A stretch of 64,000 nt of DNA, taken from Argopecten irradians (Eukaryota > Mollusca > Bivalvia > Pectinida > Pectinidae). The notes under the pieces are model-generated. The model had not been told where the DNA came from and searched no databases. It saw nothing but the letters and a program-made list of their open reading frames with translations. Made by a program: the position numbers and the translations under genes. Positions 1 to 10,279 of the stretch are shown here, in pieces. Position 1 is the first letter of the stretch. The number at the start of each line of letters is the position of its first letter. The stretch is from NCBI RefSeq assembly GCF_041381155.1, contig NC_091149.1, forward strand, positions 11,796,609-11,860,608, read 5' to 3'.

Positions 1-152
1 CATTTCTTTTTTTATAAATCTTGTTACGTTTACACTATTTCACCAAGGTCAGTCATGTTTTGTCTAGCAGATACATATGTAGAGCGTTATATCGTATCCT
101 GCTGTTCCTATTAATGCAAAAGCTCATATTTACGAGGAATTGAGCGTTCATC

Positions 153-358
153 CCGAGGCGGCTGAGTGATTAAGACGTCCCGACATATTACCACAAGCCC
201 TCCATATCCTGATCCAGAGTTCGAATCCCATGTGGGGCGGTTGTTAGGTTCTAATCGTTTGTCGGTGGTTTTTTCCCGGGTACTCCGCCTTTCCTTCATT
301 ATCAAGACTGTCACGTCCTAACATGCCTCTGACAGTTAATAGGACGTAAAACTAATCA
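153..358 (+). repeat. tRNA-derived SINE
   Basis: A tRNA-like head carries an A-box-like stretch (ggctgagtgattaagacg, about 160-177) and a B box (gagttcgaatccc, about 218-230). A body with gggtactccgcc follows, then a tail with gttaataggacgt and an A/C-rich end. The spacing fits a pol III promoter of a Leu/Ser-type tRNA-derived SINE. The tail resembles the 3' end of the Rep-A family in this window, suggesting a shared LINE-derived tail. Family name not assigned. Confidence 0.7.
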
Positions 359-440
359 AACCAAAAGCGATCGTCCTGTTAGAAAAGCTCTGGTTTTATA
401 CATCTTGCCGAGAACACTGAAGTCTATACAAATATAGTTT

Positions 441-1868
441 CTGTTTGTTTGTTTATTTGTTTGATTAATTAACGTCCTATTAACAGCTATGGTCATGTAA
501 GGACGGTCACCCATGTATGTGGTGTGTTGCGTGTATGTTGTGCGAGGTGCGTGTTTTCATAGTTTCTGTTATAGCTTCAACGTTTAGCATGATGTGCCAG
601 TAAATGCCTATTCCCGTGTGTGCGGTTTGTTGTGTACGTGTTTTAGAAAACTTCAGATTAGTGTGTTGTATCTTCTCATGTCTTCCGGTCACGTAATACA
701 ATGTACTGACAAGGGCGAACCAGTCGTCCCACCCCCTTTATTCTGAGCTCTATACATGAGCATACATTACCAATTAAACAGACTATGTGTCTCGGCCAGT
801 AGATAAGACACAAAAGCTTCCTTGACAGTGTCAAACTCAATTCCAAAAGTGACGTAGTGCCCAGAGAGACGTTAGGAAGAAGAAGCCAATTGCAAATAGA
901 AGGAAGATTGAACACGATATCCTTAAAGGTAGGTTTCGCCAAACCAAATAAATATTTTTTGTGAAATTCGATAAGCGAAAGAAAACATGAAAAAACATAT
1001 TAAAATATCTCAATTTAATTTCTTTATGTGTTTGAGATTGAACAAATGTGTCTTGAATCCAAAATTGAAGGAAATCCTTGATTTATTACGGTGTCCGTCA
1101 GACAAAATAATATGCAAATGAAGCTGCGATGGATTGTGTTGTCGAAGTTTGGCGCATGCGCATTGTCACGTACTTAAAGTAAACAAAATGGCTGAACGAA
1201 AGTGTGTGAGATGAAAAAAATATATCTGAATCGGCAACAAAGTGGAGGAAATTATAATGGATTCGGTAGCACCCTAGGATATCTAAAGGGAATTGAATTC
1301 AGAGATGGCACATCTCAAGCGGAACTTGCCGGGATCTGTTAGGACTCGTGTAACGGCATTATTGCACGTGGTGAGTTAAATTTCAACACATATGCCAGCG
1401 CACAAACAACCGCAGACTAACTACATGTATATTTGGTGTACAAAGTTAGCGAGCGTATGTAAGTAACATGAAGTGTTTTAGATTATATGATATGTATAAA
1501 CAGTCCCTCGCACTTCGATTTGTTGTTGTTGTTTTTTAACTAAACATGCCGTGGCAAGACTGTCACTTCTATTTGACATTTTGTTGCACGCTTCCGTTTG
1601 TTGCTGCGGCCTCGTTTTGGGAAAAATACGTCATGTTCTATGTAAAGCTTGACTTCGCTCTATTTTTAGAGGAGTATTTTCCTGGTCAAGCTAGGCAACT
1701 GACCACCCATATCGTTCACTGTATGCATTGAACATGATCTGAAGATTATATCTATGTATAGGATAAATTTCAATTTCGTAGTCTTTATATTTCATTGGGC
1801 GAAACCTACCTTTAAGTTTAAAGATCATGCAACGTGGAAAGCAGGCCCGTTTTTAACGCCCTACCTGC
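441..1868 (-). repeat. Rep-A SINE-like copy, interrupted by a TTAA element
   Basis: Minus-strand copy of the ~530-bp Rep-A family. The 3' tail (tttgtttgtttatttg) starts near 441 and the body is recognisable to about 922. The 5' head resumes at 1816-1868 and ends in ccctacctgcagg. The 927-1811 element splits the copy at a TTAA. The copy is diverged from the family, so the insertion is in an old repeat. Confidence 0.65.
927..1811. mobile_element. TTAA-flanked non-autonomous DNA transposon (TTAA-1, 885 bp)
   Basis: Terminal inverted repeats aggtaggtttcgcc / ggcgaaacctacct are flanked directly by TTAA at 923-926 and 1812-1815. Sequence on both sides belongs to one Rep-A copy, which supports a true insertion. 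A TTAA target duplication is the hallmark of the piggyBac superfamily; assignment beyond that is inference. No transposase ORF is visible inside. The 61-codon plus-strand ORF at 1546-1731 has no recognisable domain. Confidence 0.65.
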
Positions 1869-2150
1869 AGGACAAGTGTAAGGACAGGAAGGACGGGCTT
1901 GTCTGAGATCAGTATAACGTTACCAGGTAGGTTGACTGTTCGGTGTCTTTGAGATAATGCATTTGTGAGATTGTACTATAAAATGACCAATAACTCCACA
2001 ATTACAGGGTAACACTACACAAAAAATATATATCACATTTTCAGAAAATATTCGATATCAATCAAGATAATTCCACTATATTACGAAATAAACACGAACG
2101 GTCCTCGTGATATTAACAACACAAATAACCAAGTATGTATCATCTTTCCA
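1869..2150. repeat. Segment shared with 23296-23590
   Basis: Runs parallel to 23296-23590 in the same orientation (for example ctgttcggtg, gagataatgc, aaaatgaccaata, gaaaatattcgata, cggtcctcgt appear in order in both). Each follows the head of a minus-strand Rep-A copy, so both may come from one larger duplicated unit. Confidence 0.5.
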
Positions 2151-2174
2151 ATAATCATCTTAGACATACACAAA

Positions 2175-2300
2175 ATTATTTGTTTATTTGATTAATTAAC
2201 GTCCTATTAACAGCTATGGTCATGTAAGGACGGCCTCCCATGTATGCGGTGTGTTGCGTGTATGTTGTGCGTGGTGCGTGTTTTGGGAGACTGCGGTATA
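2175..2300 (-). repeat. Rep-A 3'-end fragment
   Basis: Minus-strand 3' segment of Rep-A: tttgtttatttgattaatta, then gtcctattaacagctatgg and ggacggcctcccatgtatgc, up to gggagactgcggtata. The rest of the element is absent. Confidence 0.7.
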
Positions 2301-2329
2301 CATACACAAAAGGAAATGTAGAATTAAAG

Positions 2330-2720
2330 GAAAAAACAATGCGTAGAAATAAATAATTTAAATTTCAAATGCACTTACAATGTACATTTCTGCATAGGCT
2401 ACAACTGTAGCATGTTATTTGAGATATTGTTCTATATGTGGGACACTTCTTGCCTGGGATACCTAAGCTTCTTACCGAACATCGTGGAGTTGAATGTAGG
2501 AATTTGAGCTTCAGTCCCTGCCCTGAAGTTTCATATTTACACATTAGGATACAAATATATGCAGTGGCATTGTTGTTACAATGTTTACATGACATACATT
2601 TTATTCTGCAAATAAGAAATGTAACATAGATTTGAAAATTGTAATACAAAACATGTAGATGTGATACATATTGAAGGTACGTTAAATATGATTTCTTGCT
2701 TTTTGTATGTGATGTATGCT
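2330..2720. repeat. Repeat present inverted at 23896-24110
   Basis: The reverse complement of about 2360-2560 aligns with 23915-24090 (shared blocks include tatcccaggca, tgtagcct.tgcagaaatg, gtgcatttgaaatttaaa). No coding potential is evident. In both places a 55-57-bp minisatellite lies within a few hundred bases. Confidence 0.5.
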
Positions 2721-2929
2721 TCTTGGGTATGTAGTTTGCTTTTTGTGTATGTCAGCTCATATCTCGGATGCAAGAATATTTTTCGTTTTACTACCATATA
2801 TATTCTATATATTAGTATGCATTGTAAAACACGCTTATCTGTCCCAGATAAATTATTTATTTATATAGACTATTTATCTTTTTAGCGTACGCTAAATAAG
2901 CGTGGATCCTAGTAATGTGTTATGTTATG

Positions 2930-4300
2930 AAATGACACACCATAGTCTATCTCGTGAGGAAGGTTCTAGTTTCTGTCCCCATGGACACGGCACACGATAG
3001 TCTATCCCCGTGAGGAAGGCTCTGGGTTCTGTCCCCCTGGACACGACACACCATAGTCTATCTCGTGAGGAAGGCTCTGGTTCTGTCCTCATGGACACGG
3101 CACACGATAGTCTACCCCCGTGAGGAAGGCTCTGGGTTCTGTCCGCATGGACACGACACACGATAGTCTATCCCCGTGAGGAAGGCTCTGGGTTCTGTCC
3201 GCATGAACACAACACACAATAGTCTACCCCTTTGAAGACTCTGGGTACTGTCACCCTGGACACGACACACCATAGTCTACCTCCGTCAGGAAGATTCTGG
3301 GTTCTGTCCCCATGAACACGACACATCATAGTCTACCCCCGTGAGGAAGGCTCTGGGTTCTGTCCGCATGGACACACCACACAATAGTCTATCCCCGTGA
3401 AGACTCTGGGTTCTGTCACCCTGGACACGACACACCATACTCTACCTCCGTCAGGAAGATTCTGGGTTCTGTCCGCATGGACACGACACACCATAGTCTA
3501 TCTCGTGAGGAAGGCTCTGGGTTCTGTCCGTCAGAAAATCTCTGGCTTCTGTCCCCATAGACACACCACAGTCTACCTCTTTCAGGAATGATCTGGGTTC
3601 TGCCCCCATGGTCACGACACACCATAGTCTACATTGCGAGGAAGGCTCTGGGTTCTGTGAACATGGACACGACACACCATAGTATCTCGTGAGGAAGGCT
3701 CTGGGTTCTGTCCCCATTGAAACGACACACCATAGCTTACCCCTGTGAGGAAGACTGGGTTATGTCCCCTTGAACACGACATGCGATAATTTACCCCCGT
3801 TAGGAAGACTCTCAGTTCTATCCCGTTGGACACGACACATCATAGTCTATCTCCGTGAGGAAGGCTTTGGGTTCTGTCCCAATGGACACGACACACCATA
3901 GTCTACCTCCGTGAGGAAGACTCTCAGTTCTATCCCGTTGGACACGACACATCATAGTCTATCTCCGTGAGGAAGGCTTTGGGTTCTGTCCCAATGGACA
4001 CGACACATCATAGTCTACCTCCGTGAGGAAGACTTTGGGTTCTGTCCCCATGGACACGACACACGATAGTCTGTCTACCGCCGTGAGGAAGGCTCTGGGT
4101 TCTGTCCCCATGGACACGACACACGATAATTTACCCGCGTGAGGAAGTCTGGGTTCTGTCCCCATGGACACGACACTCCATTGTCCACAGCCGTGAGGAA
4201 GGCTCTGGGTTCTGTCCCCATGGACACGACACACCATAGTCCACCCCCAGTGATGTAGTCTCTGGGGTCTGCCCCCCTTCCCCAATGGTCAAGGCATTAT
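2930..4300. repeat. Minisatellite, ~56-bp unit, Rep-A derived
   Basis: About 24 imperfect units of 53-60 bp. The core reads gtgaggaaggctctgggttc, then tgtccccatggacacgacac, then accatagtctac. The same order occurs once inside Rep-A (gtgaggaaggctctgggttc ... gagacacaccaaagtctata). The right edge (to about 4330) runs into gtgggacgactngttt, which is the next stretch of Rep-A. The array therefore looks like expansion of an internal Rep-A segment. The reading frames across it are repeat artefacts. Confidence 0.85.
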
Positions 4301-4330
4301 AGTCTATGAGTGGGACGACTTGTTTACCCC

Positions 4331-5989
4331 TTGACAGTCTTTGCAATACTAATTACTGGAGTGCAGTCTCCCAAAACACACCTGCAGTGATCATATCACT
4401 ATGCACATTATTTCTAACCTGCCTTACTGTTTTACAGAACAGGTATATAGTAATATCGGATAGTATGTGATTTGCATATGTCACAAGGTGATAGAATTGC
4501 GTTACACGACGTTATTTTTTTCTTCATGATATTTAACCCATTTGTGGTCGTCAAGACTGTGCCACAACAAAATCAATGTCTGTTTACGTGTGTGTGCTTG
4601 TGTGTGTTTTTTATATGTGTGATTGTTGTGAGCGCAACGCTCGATTTCACACGGCCGCCAAAATAGCTAGAATCTAATATACATGACCACAAACCTTATA
4701 CACAGGCATATGAGCACGAGTGTTGATCCATGTACACTATTTACAACCTGCAAGGTCACAAAGGACATGTAAACAAACTCACCATCACCCCCACTCTCTC
4801 TCACAGCAATGCATAACAACTACCTGTTTCGACTCCATCGTTGTATGATGAGGAGGTATCTTGGAATAACACGGTTGATTTTGCTCCACGGCTGGAATCA
4901 CAGTGCTAGGTCTGGCGCACATGCATTGGCTAGAAATAATTATCAAACCATTGAAGTGTGCAATTCACATAGAACGGTCTGTGTCACATTTTGAAAAAGT
5001 CAGTTAAAAGCCGATGTTCTTACTGAAAAGATATGACCACTCAATCATATGACGCTGTCAACACTGCGGCGTCCGTCCAACTGGTATCATAATCACTACA
5101 GTATGAAAAAGTCTGCTAGTACCCCATCTACGTTTAACGTCCGCAGCTGTGGGATGTACACCGCATGAATTAATAAGCCACGACGGCGGGGATGAATAGA
5201 TTGTAAAATATAAGATCCGTCCAGAAAATGTTTTCGAATTATTCTGTTAAACATTGAAGTGAACAGGACGTGAATTCATTCCTGCTACTTTCGTTTTTGC
5301 AAACGAACGGGGTTTGCGCGAAGAGGGTATATCATATACAGTTCCTGACGATTGCATGTACTGTGGAATTTATTACGGGTGATCCTGCTATAGTTGACAG
5401 TTTTATTGATCAGTAAACACCGACACCATTCAGTAACAGCGGGTCGATATAAAGTGACAATGAATTAAGTAGTGAAATTTCATGTAACTGTTATATATAT
5501 GTTATGTTTCTTGTATTGTCCGATTGTCACCCATCAAATAAGTTTATGATTTCCACTGCCGTTCAGTACACAGTAGCAGACGACATTCCAAGACGCTGGG
5601 CGACGTTTTTAAGACGTTTTAATTATTTTCGTAATTAGAAAGCATCCAAATATTATCAAGTACAATTTTATTTGTTTTCGTCTAAATGTTAATTTTATTT
5701 TTATTATAATATGCCAACATTTTGAATTTAAAGTTTATTTCTAAACCTACACAGAGACCTCGTCACTGTAAATTGCAGACATACTCTCATATACTACAAT
5801 ACTAGTGATATATAGGCGAATGGGACACGAAATGTAAATATCCTTATGTAACTGTTATATACACGGTACTTTATGTATATACACGTGTATAAGATGAACT
5901 TTACAATGCATTGAATGCATTATAATTTGGTTTACAGTTATATGTGCCTTATTTTTCATGCTTACGAATCAATAAGTCGATAAGTTATA
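4331..5989. other. No recognised feature
   Basis: AT-rich intergenic sequence. Short open frames (4472-4666, 4809-4994) show no domain and no splice context. A TG-rich run lies near 4588-4625. Nothing else supported. Confidence 0.4.
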
Positions 5990-6855
5990 CATCACCAAAC
6001 GTTACTTACATTTTGAAAATTAAAGCACTTTCAATGCATTTGTTTTAATTTTACTAATACAAATAAGAGCAGAAAATAACTTTTAGCGGTACTTTCAAAA
6101 AATATTATATGTACATCTATAGTGAAGCAAAATGAGTACCTACGGTCAGATCATAGGGTAAATTGTGGTCTACAACTACATTTCACATTTTTACTGTGTT
6201 ATTAGTAATTGTAAAGTGATTTTTGCTGGAAAGTTTTCATTGTAACATATATTAAACATAAACAACAACAATTTTACTGTACATTATTTCTGTGTTGTAA
6301 CTAACGTTTATAAGGCACCTGAAGCCATCTGAATGATTTTCACGGCATAATTAATCAAACCTCGTGGTTTTCAATAGATTAATAAAGAAAAATTAAAGGC
6401 ATATGTGGCGTAACTGGACGAACATTTCGACATGTTTTTACAGTAATACATTGAAAACCATATGTTATAATCAATAAAGCTGTGAAAATCATTCTAATGA
6501 ACAGACAAACATGTTTGATACCTTAAAAAATAGTTATAACACAGAATGCATGCATTACCAAGTTCTTAGTTTTTATGCCTTATGTGTATTTAGATGCAAT
6601 CATACCTGTAGAAATCACTATAATTACTAATAATACTGTTCAAATGTTAAATAGATTTTTGTATACCTCAACTTACATCATGGTCTGATCGTATGTTTTC
6701 ATTTTAATGCACTGTATATGTAAATATAAGGATTTTGGCAGTACTGCTAAATAACATTTTCAGCGCCTATGTGCACTTGTAAAATTAAAATAAAACCTAT
6801 GCATTGTAAGTATTGTAATTCTCAAAATGTTGATAGTTTTTGAGGTGATTGAAAC
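5990..6855. mobile_element. Foldback element (Rep-D), full-length imperfect inverted repeat
   Basis: The two halves are imperfect reverse complements about a centre near 6420. The left arm has agcggtactttcaaaaaata, gtcagatcat and ttattagtaattgtaaagtg. The right arm has the matching cactataattactaataata, catggtctgat and ggcagtactgc. No ORF. Half copies occur at 11948-12215, 13835-14195 and 25505-27040, so this is a dispersed family of non-autonomous foldback/MITE type. Divergence between arms suggests it is old. Confidence 0.6.
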
Positions 6856-6892
6856 ATCAAAGCTCTTCTTGATTCACGGGCATGGACACTAC

Positions 6893-6970
6893 GACACATA
6901 ACTTTCAGGACGGCCACCCAAGTAAGCGATGTTTTGTGAGTGTGGATGTATGTATGTACTGAGAAGCTAC
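6893..6970 (-). repeat. Rep-A fragment flanking the 24-bp minisatellite
   Basis: Contains caggacggccacccaagtaa and the degenerate gtactgagaagctacggtat. This is the Rep-A stretch immediately preceding the segment that is reiterated from 6971. Confidence 0.55.
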
Positions 6971-7658
6971 GGTATATTCTTTGTGGGAGGCTGCGGTATA
7001 TTCTTTGTGGGAGGCTGTGGTATATTCTTGGTGGGAGGCCGTGGTATATTATCGTCGGGAGGCCGTGGTTTATACTTGGTGGGATAATTCTGTATATTCT
7101 TGGTTTGAGGCTGCGGTATATTCTTTGTGGGAGGCTGCATTATATTCTTGGTGGGAGGCTGTGGTATAATTTTGGTTGGAGGCTGCAGTATATTCTTGGT
7201 GGGAGGCTGCGGTATATTTTTGGTGGGAGACTGTGGTATATTCTTTGAGAAAGGCTGCAGAATGATCTTGGTTGGAGGCTGCAGTGTATTCTTGGTGGGA
7301 GGCTGCGGTATATTCTTGGTGGGAGGCTGCGGTATATTCTTTGTGGAAGGGTGCAGTATATTCTTGGTGGGAGGCTGTGGTATTTTCTTGGTGGGAGACT
7401 GCAGCATAATCTAGGTGGGAGGCTGCAGTGTATTCTTGGTGGGAGGCTGTGGTATATTCTTGGTGTGAGGCTGTGGTATATTCTTGGTGGGAGGCTGTGG
7501 TATATTCTTGGTGGGAGGCTGCGGTATATTCTTGGTTGGAGGCTGCAGTGTAGTCTTGGTGCAAGGCTGCGGTAAATTCTTGGTTGGAGGCTGCAGTGTA
7601 TTCTTGGTGGGAGGCTGCGGTATACTCTTGGTTGGAGGCTGCAGTGTATTCTTGGTGT
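6971..7658. repeat. Minisatellite, 24-bp unit, Rep-A derived
   Basis: About 28-29 units of ggtatattcttggtgggagg + ctgc. The unit corresponds to the Rep-A segment gggagactgcggtatattc plus gtgttg, and a Rep-A fragment abuts the left edge. Because 24 is divisible by three, 8-residue repeats run through nearly all six frames and create ORFs up to 182 codons on both strands. These are not supported as genes. Confidence 0.9.
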
Positions 7659-7844
7659 GTATCTTTGTAATATTGGAGAAATATACAAATGTATTATGTA
7701 ACACTGTTTGTTGTTTTGTCATTATAAATCGAAAAAGTGTAAATTGAGTTAGAATTGCTACATTAAAATATTTTAAAGACACTAAGACCATAGCAAGATT
7801 GACCAACATACACAAAATCCAGCAAATACAAATGCTAAAACTAT

Positions 7845-8395
7845 CCTACATGTAGGGCGTAAGAATCGTACCTGCTGCCCAAACTTCACTAGCCAAGGGT
7901 ATTCAGTACTTTACTCTGCCTCGTACTGAATACCCTTGGCCGGCGAAGTGGTAGCTGCCCCTATTGGATGATTGTAACAGGCGACTTAATCAGGTACTTT
8001 GCATTTTCTTTCCTTCTAACTTAATTTCTCCCTCCTAACGTTTCCCTTGACAACACCTAACTTTTGGCCTTCGGTTGAGCGCTGGCCCCTGTGAGGAAGG
8101 TTCTGGGTTCTTTTCCATTGTCAAGACACATCGTAGTCTATAACAGTGGTAGTTTCTGCTCCTGCTGAATGCTCAGTATAAAGGGAATGGGACGATTAGT
8201 TCGTCCGTTGTCAGTATAATGTGACCGTGTGGGATGTGTTGCGTGGCATCTTTGGCAACATGCTACAACTATATAGCACATTTAGATGTATAGATTCCGC
8301 TAGAGAAAAGGAGACAGCATGTCCCAAAACACACACCCACACGTCATACACGCAACACACTGAAGATGAGATAAAAAAATAAACAAAATAAGCAT
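7845..8395 (+). repeat. Rep-A copy, near full length, with a hairpin insertion
   Basis: Starts at tgtagggcgtaagaatcgta and reads through the Rep-A body: ccctattggatgattg, cttttggcc, ctgtgaggaaggttctgggt, gtcagtataatgtgacc. It ends near acacgcaacacactg. A 73-bp hairpin element splits it at 7881-7953. Clearly diverged from the 15.7-kb copy. Confidence 0.7.
7881..7953. mobile_element. 73-bp hairpin insertion with 7-bp target duplication
   Basis: The insert is almost entirely a palindrome. The left arm cttcactagccaagggtatt continues into cagta; the right arm is tactgaatacccttggccgg followed by cgaag. It is bordered by gctgccc at 7874-7880 and 7954-7960, and the uninterrupted Rep-A consensus has a single gctgccc here. 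No coding capacity. Confidence 0.65.
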
Positions 8396-9714
8396 GAATT
8401 TCATATCGCAAACCTCAATAAAATATCATTATGCATTTACGGCATCATTCTAAATATCAAGCCCTGCAAAGCGGGGTCTCGCCAACACGAGTCTTGGAAA
8501 GTCTCAATGAGACTTTAGAATCTCGCATCCCGCGAGATCTTCAGTTTTAAAAATGGCTTAATGCTAGCTCTAGTGCACGTTTACAAGAAGTAATATGGCG
8601 AATTATAGAGGTGATTCTTACGTCGAAACCACCCACAATGTGGAGTCGGGGGACGATAGGGATACCGGGCTTGACCCGTGCCGGCGTACGTGGCCGATGT
8701 AGAGATAGAGAGACCAGACGCTCCTCTTCTATATCTCAACCACGTGGTCGGAAAAAGGGACAGGCGCTATGGTGACCGTTGTTCTCTTTCTAATGACCGG
8801 GGAAAAGAAAAATATTCTAGATATGATCGTTTTTTATGTTCCCGATCCCGATCTTGTTTTAGAGATGTTTCTGATCGATCCCGTTCTCGGTCTAAAGATA
8901 GTTCTGTATCACGAGGTCTCAGCGTGGACGAATCGCCGTATTCGTATACTAGACACAGTAGTGAGGACGATTCGTCAAATTCGTCTCGGCGTAGTTCTAG
9001 CCTAAGTCCACCACGTAAACGGAAGAAAGCTAAACGTAATAGCAGTGACTCTTGTTCCAATTACGTCCGTTTTGAGGCCGACCCGGAAAGTGAGAAACCA
9101 GAACTACAGTCAGATATGGCAGATTATGTAATGAACAAATTTACATCTTTCATTCCAGAGGAAATCTTAATGGATAAAATTCTGGACAAATATCCAGTGC
9201 CAAAGAACATTTCTGTTGGGACACAGAAGGTCGACTCTTATGTGCCAGAAATCTTTCAATCAGTAAATCGCTCGTACGGTAAGGCGTATGATCAAAACCT
9301 ATCTTCAATTCAGACACGGGTTGGTAGCGGGATGGGACCCCTCTCAAAATTGTGAGTGGATATTGATGGTGAGCGCTCAGGTGAGACAGACAAGAAATTA
9401 GATCTGTTTTCGTGTCTAGAACTCGTAGAAATGAATATAACATTAGTTGGTCAAGCATTCAACGCTACTACCTATCACAGGCGGATGAACATCCTATACA
9501 ATCTCACTAAGGACGTTAAGAATTCTAAAATCTTGTTGAAAGAAAACAGTGACAGGTTAAAGCTGACAATGCAAGTTAAAAAAGTTTTAAATTGAGATTA
9601 AAAAATAAAATTAAGCACACTTATATTTCAAGAATCGTTCATGAGACAACACCCTATCTAGGTCAGCCATTTTTGTTTTTCGCTCTGTCTGTATCCGGTG
9701 CTCTCTCCGACCCC

Positions 9715-9723
9715 TATATAAAG
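9715..9723 (+). promoter_or_regulatory. TATA-like box, left arm of TTAA-2
   Basis: TATATAAAG preceded by a C run and followed at about 20-35 bp by an E-box-like cacgtg and a cagtc initiator-like site. The mirror-image site in the right arm is conserved. Activity is inference only. Confidence 0.35.
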
Positions 9724-9802
9724 CGCGTGAATCGACACACGTGCGCTCAGTCTATACACGTACATACACACCTGGCAGTTGTCCACTGTGTATCACCTAC
9801 TA

Positions 9803-10045
9803 TTACGTAAACAAAACACCTATAAAGGTATATGGGGCTTGTTTGGCAACAAAATACATCAAATCGTCTAAGCTGTCATTCACATGTTTGTCAAAATAAA
9901 ATTTCCACACAAATGAATAGAAATCCAAATGATTAACCGTCCACATATCTCTACGTATATTATCGTAACCGATGTACTCGACTGGCCATGTGCACGTGAC
10001 TACCTGTCCCGAACAAGCGACAACTACTGTACCAAGAACACACAC
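9803..10045 (-). CDS. Hypothetical 80-aa ORF inside TTAA-2
   Basis: Open frame on the minus strand in the central part of the TTAA-2 element, downstream of the minus-strand TATA-like box. The product is rich in Trp, Tyr and Phe (WPVEYIGYDN, WKFYFDKHV) and has no transmembrane run or domain I recognise. It could be a transposase remnant, a captured exon or chance. Confidence 0.2.
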   Translation of the reverse strand: MCVLGTVVVACSGQVVTCTWPVEYIGYDNIRRDMWTVNHLDFYSFVWKFYFDKHVNDSLDDLMYFVAKQAPYTFIGVLFT

Positions 10046-10270
10046 GTGTCGATATACGTGTAAAACCTAGTGTATATTGAAGTGTTTCATTAGCTTGTTT
10101 TGGATATTATTTGGAATTTAGCTGACAACACATTCATGTATTATCATAATGAAACCTTGTCAGGTGAATGCAGTGTTTATTTTCAGTTTGACATTGTCAT
10201 TTGCAATACCGGGGCATGTATATACGAGTCAAGTTATGTTTGAAATGACGCACGTGTGTCTAGTCCCGTG

Positions 10271-10279
10271 CTTTATATA
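10271..10279 (-). promoter_or_regulatory. TATA-like box, right arm of TTAA-2
   Basis: On the minus strand reads ccccctatataaagcacggg, followed by acacacgtgcg. It faces the plus-strand TATA box at 9715, so the two would be convergent. Confidence 0.35.

Noticed and set aside
153-240. Functional tRNA gene
   Set aside because: A and B boxes are present, but the cloverleaf is imperfect and the sequence continues into a SINE body and tail.
2925-4346. ORFs of 64-108 codons on the minus strand (MGTEPRAFLT-type)
   Set aside because: Products of the ~56-bp minisatellite; the same peptide words recur at 24.1-24.7 kb for the same reason.
6967-7815. Overlapping ORFs of 95-182 codons on both strands
   Set aside because: All arise from the 24-bp repeat, which keeps frames open in every direction; there are no domains and no splice context.
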